Source: an uncultured Bacilli bacterium (lineage in GTDB: Bacteria > Bacillota_I > Bacilli_A > RF39 > UBA660). From it: a stretch of 6,192 nt of DNA. The notes beneath the pieces were generated by a model. The model saw only the letters and a program-made list of their open reading frames with translations. It made no database searches and had not been told where the DNA came from. Position numbers and translations under genes: made by a program. Location: the NCBI GenBank assembly GCA_934096755.1, contig CAKOMU010000052.1, positions 1 to 6,192 on the forward strand, in the 5' to 3' direction. The first letter of the stretch is position 1. Each line of letters begins with the position of its first letter. Shown here in pieces: positions 5,948 to 6,192 of this stretch.

Positions 5948-6192
5948 ATGGAAAAAAATGAAGATATAATGATTGATGTAAATGATGTTTCAATGCGTTT
6001 TAACTTAGGCATAGAGAAGGGATTTTCCTTAAAACAAGCCTTTGTGGATATGTTCAATAAAGAAAAAAGAAAACACAAAAAAGAACAAAAAAACGACTTT
6101 TGGGCTTTAAAAGATGTTACTTTTCAGGTAAATAAAGGAGAAGTAGTAGGTTTTATTGGTTCTAATGGGGCTGGTAAATCGACGTTATTAAA
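5948..6192 (+). CDS. ATP-binding subunit of the polysaccharide exporter (Wzt/TagH-like), partial
   Basis: The first 81 codons are in the window; the rest lies beyond the right edge. The ATG follows AGGAGG (5937-5942), which overlaps the permease stop codon TAG, a sign of tight co-expression. After IMIDVNDVSMRF the protein has the insert LGIEKGFSLKQAFVDMF and a strongly basic stretch (residues 37-49) before FWALKDVTFQVNKGEVVG, then the Walker A motif GSNGAGKST (71-79). This long insert between the first strand and the ALKDV strand is typical of Wzt and TagH ATPases of glycan exporters rather than of general ABC proteins. Walker B, the signature motif and any C-terminal carbohydrate-binding domain are not visible, so the choice between Wzt and TagH is open. 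Confidence 0.88.
   Translation, partial: MEKNEDIMIDVNDVSMRFNLGIEKGFSLKQAFVDMFNKEKRKHKKEQKNDFWALKDVTFQVNKGEVVGFIGSNGAGKSTLL

Noticed and set aside
1..6192. CRISPR arrays, insertion sequences, toxin-antitoxin or phage genes
   Set aside because: No regularly spaced repeats, transposase motifs or terminal repeats were found on either strand.

Overview
The window is AT-rich and looks like a low-GC Gram-positive genome (Bacillota, in the broad Bacilli/Erysipelotrichia range). The evidence is strong AGGAGG-type ribosome binding sites, extended -10 promoters (TGN-TATAAT), intrinsic hairpin/T-tract terminators, an elongator tRNA-Met with encoded CCA that resembles the Bacillus type, and families common in that group. 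TGA is used as a stop (P-type ATPase, zinc-ribbon protein), so this is not the Mycoplasma code. Family assignments come from recognising motifs in the translation; no search was run.

Layout. Bases 1-135 hold no gene that I can see, only a weak inverted repeat and the promoter of the first gene. Genes 136-735 (unrecognised membrane protein) and 786-3356 (PMCA-like calcium P-type ATPase) lie 50 bp apart without a terminator and are probably co-transcribed. A near-consensus promoter sits directly behind the ATPase stop and drives a second unit: a zinc-ribbon/DUF4234 membrane protein (3407-3874) overlapping a DUF2752 membrane protein (3871-4236) by ATGA, closed by a hairpin terminator. The promoter of the following tRNA-Met gene (4294-4370) appears to be built into that terminator, and the tRNA has its own terminator.

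From about 4410 to 5090 there is no intact gene, but the stretch is not empty. On the + strand there is a decayed short gene (about 4464-4715) whose start codon seems to be ATA and which carries an internal stop; it may be a GNAT acetyltransferase remnant. On the - strand there is a clear ASCH-domain pseudogene (about 5065-4787) broken by two frameshifts and lacking its N-terminus. A hairpin terminator lies between them.

The right end begins a polysaccharide-export ABC transporter operon: a strong promoter with possible operator palindromes, a Wzm/TagG-like permease (5144-5938), and the start of a Wzt/TagH-like ATPase (5948 onwards), cut by the window edge after its Walker A motif. Such a pair normally moves teichoic acid, O-antigen or another lipid-linked glycan across the membrane, so a surface-glycan locus probably continues to the right.

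I see no convincing undescribed system. The most informative unusual items are the two pseudogenes, the terminator/promoter overlap before the tRNA, two apparent stem mismatches in the tRNA, and the variant actuator-domain motif of the ATPase.
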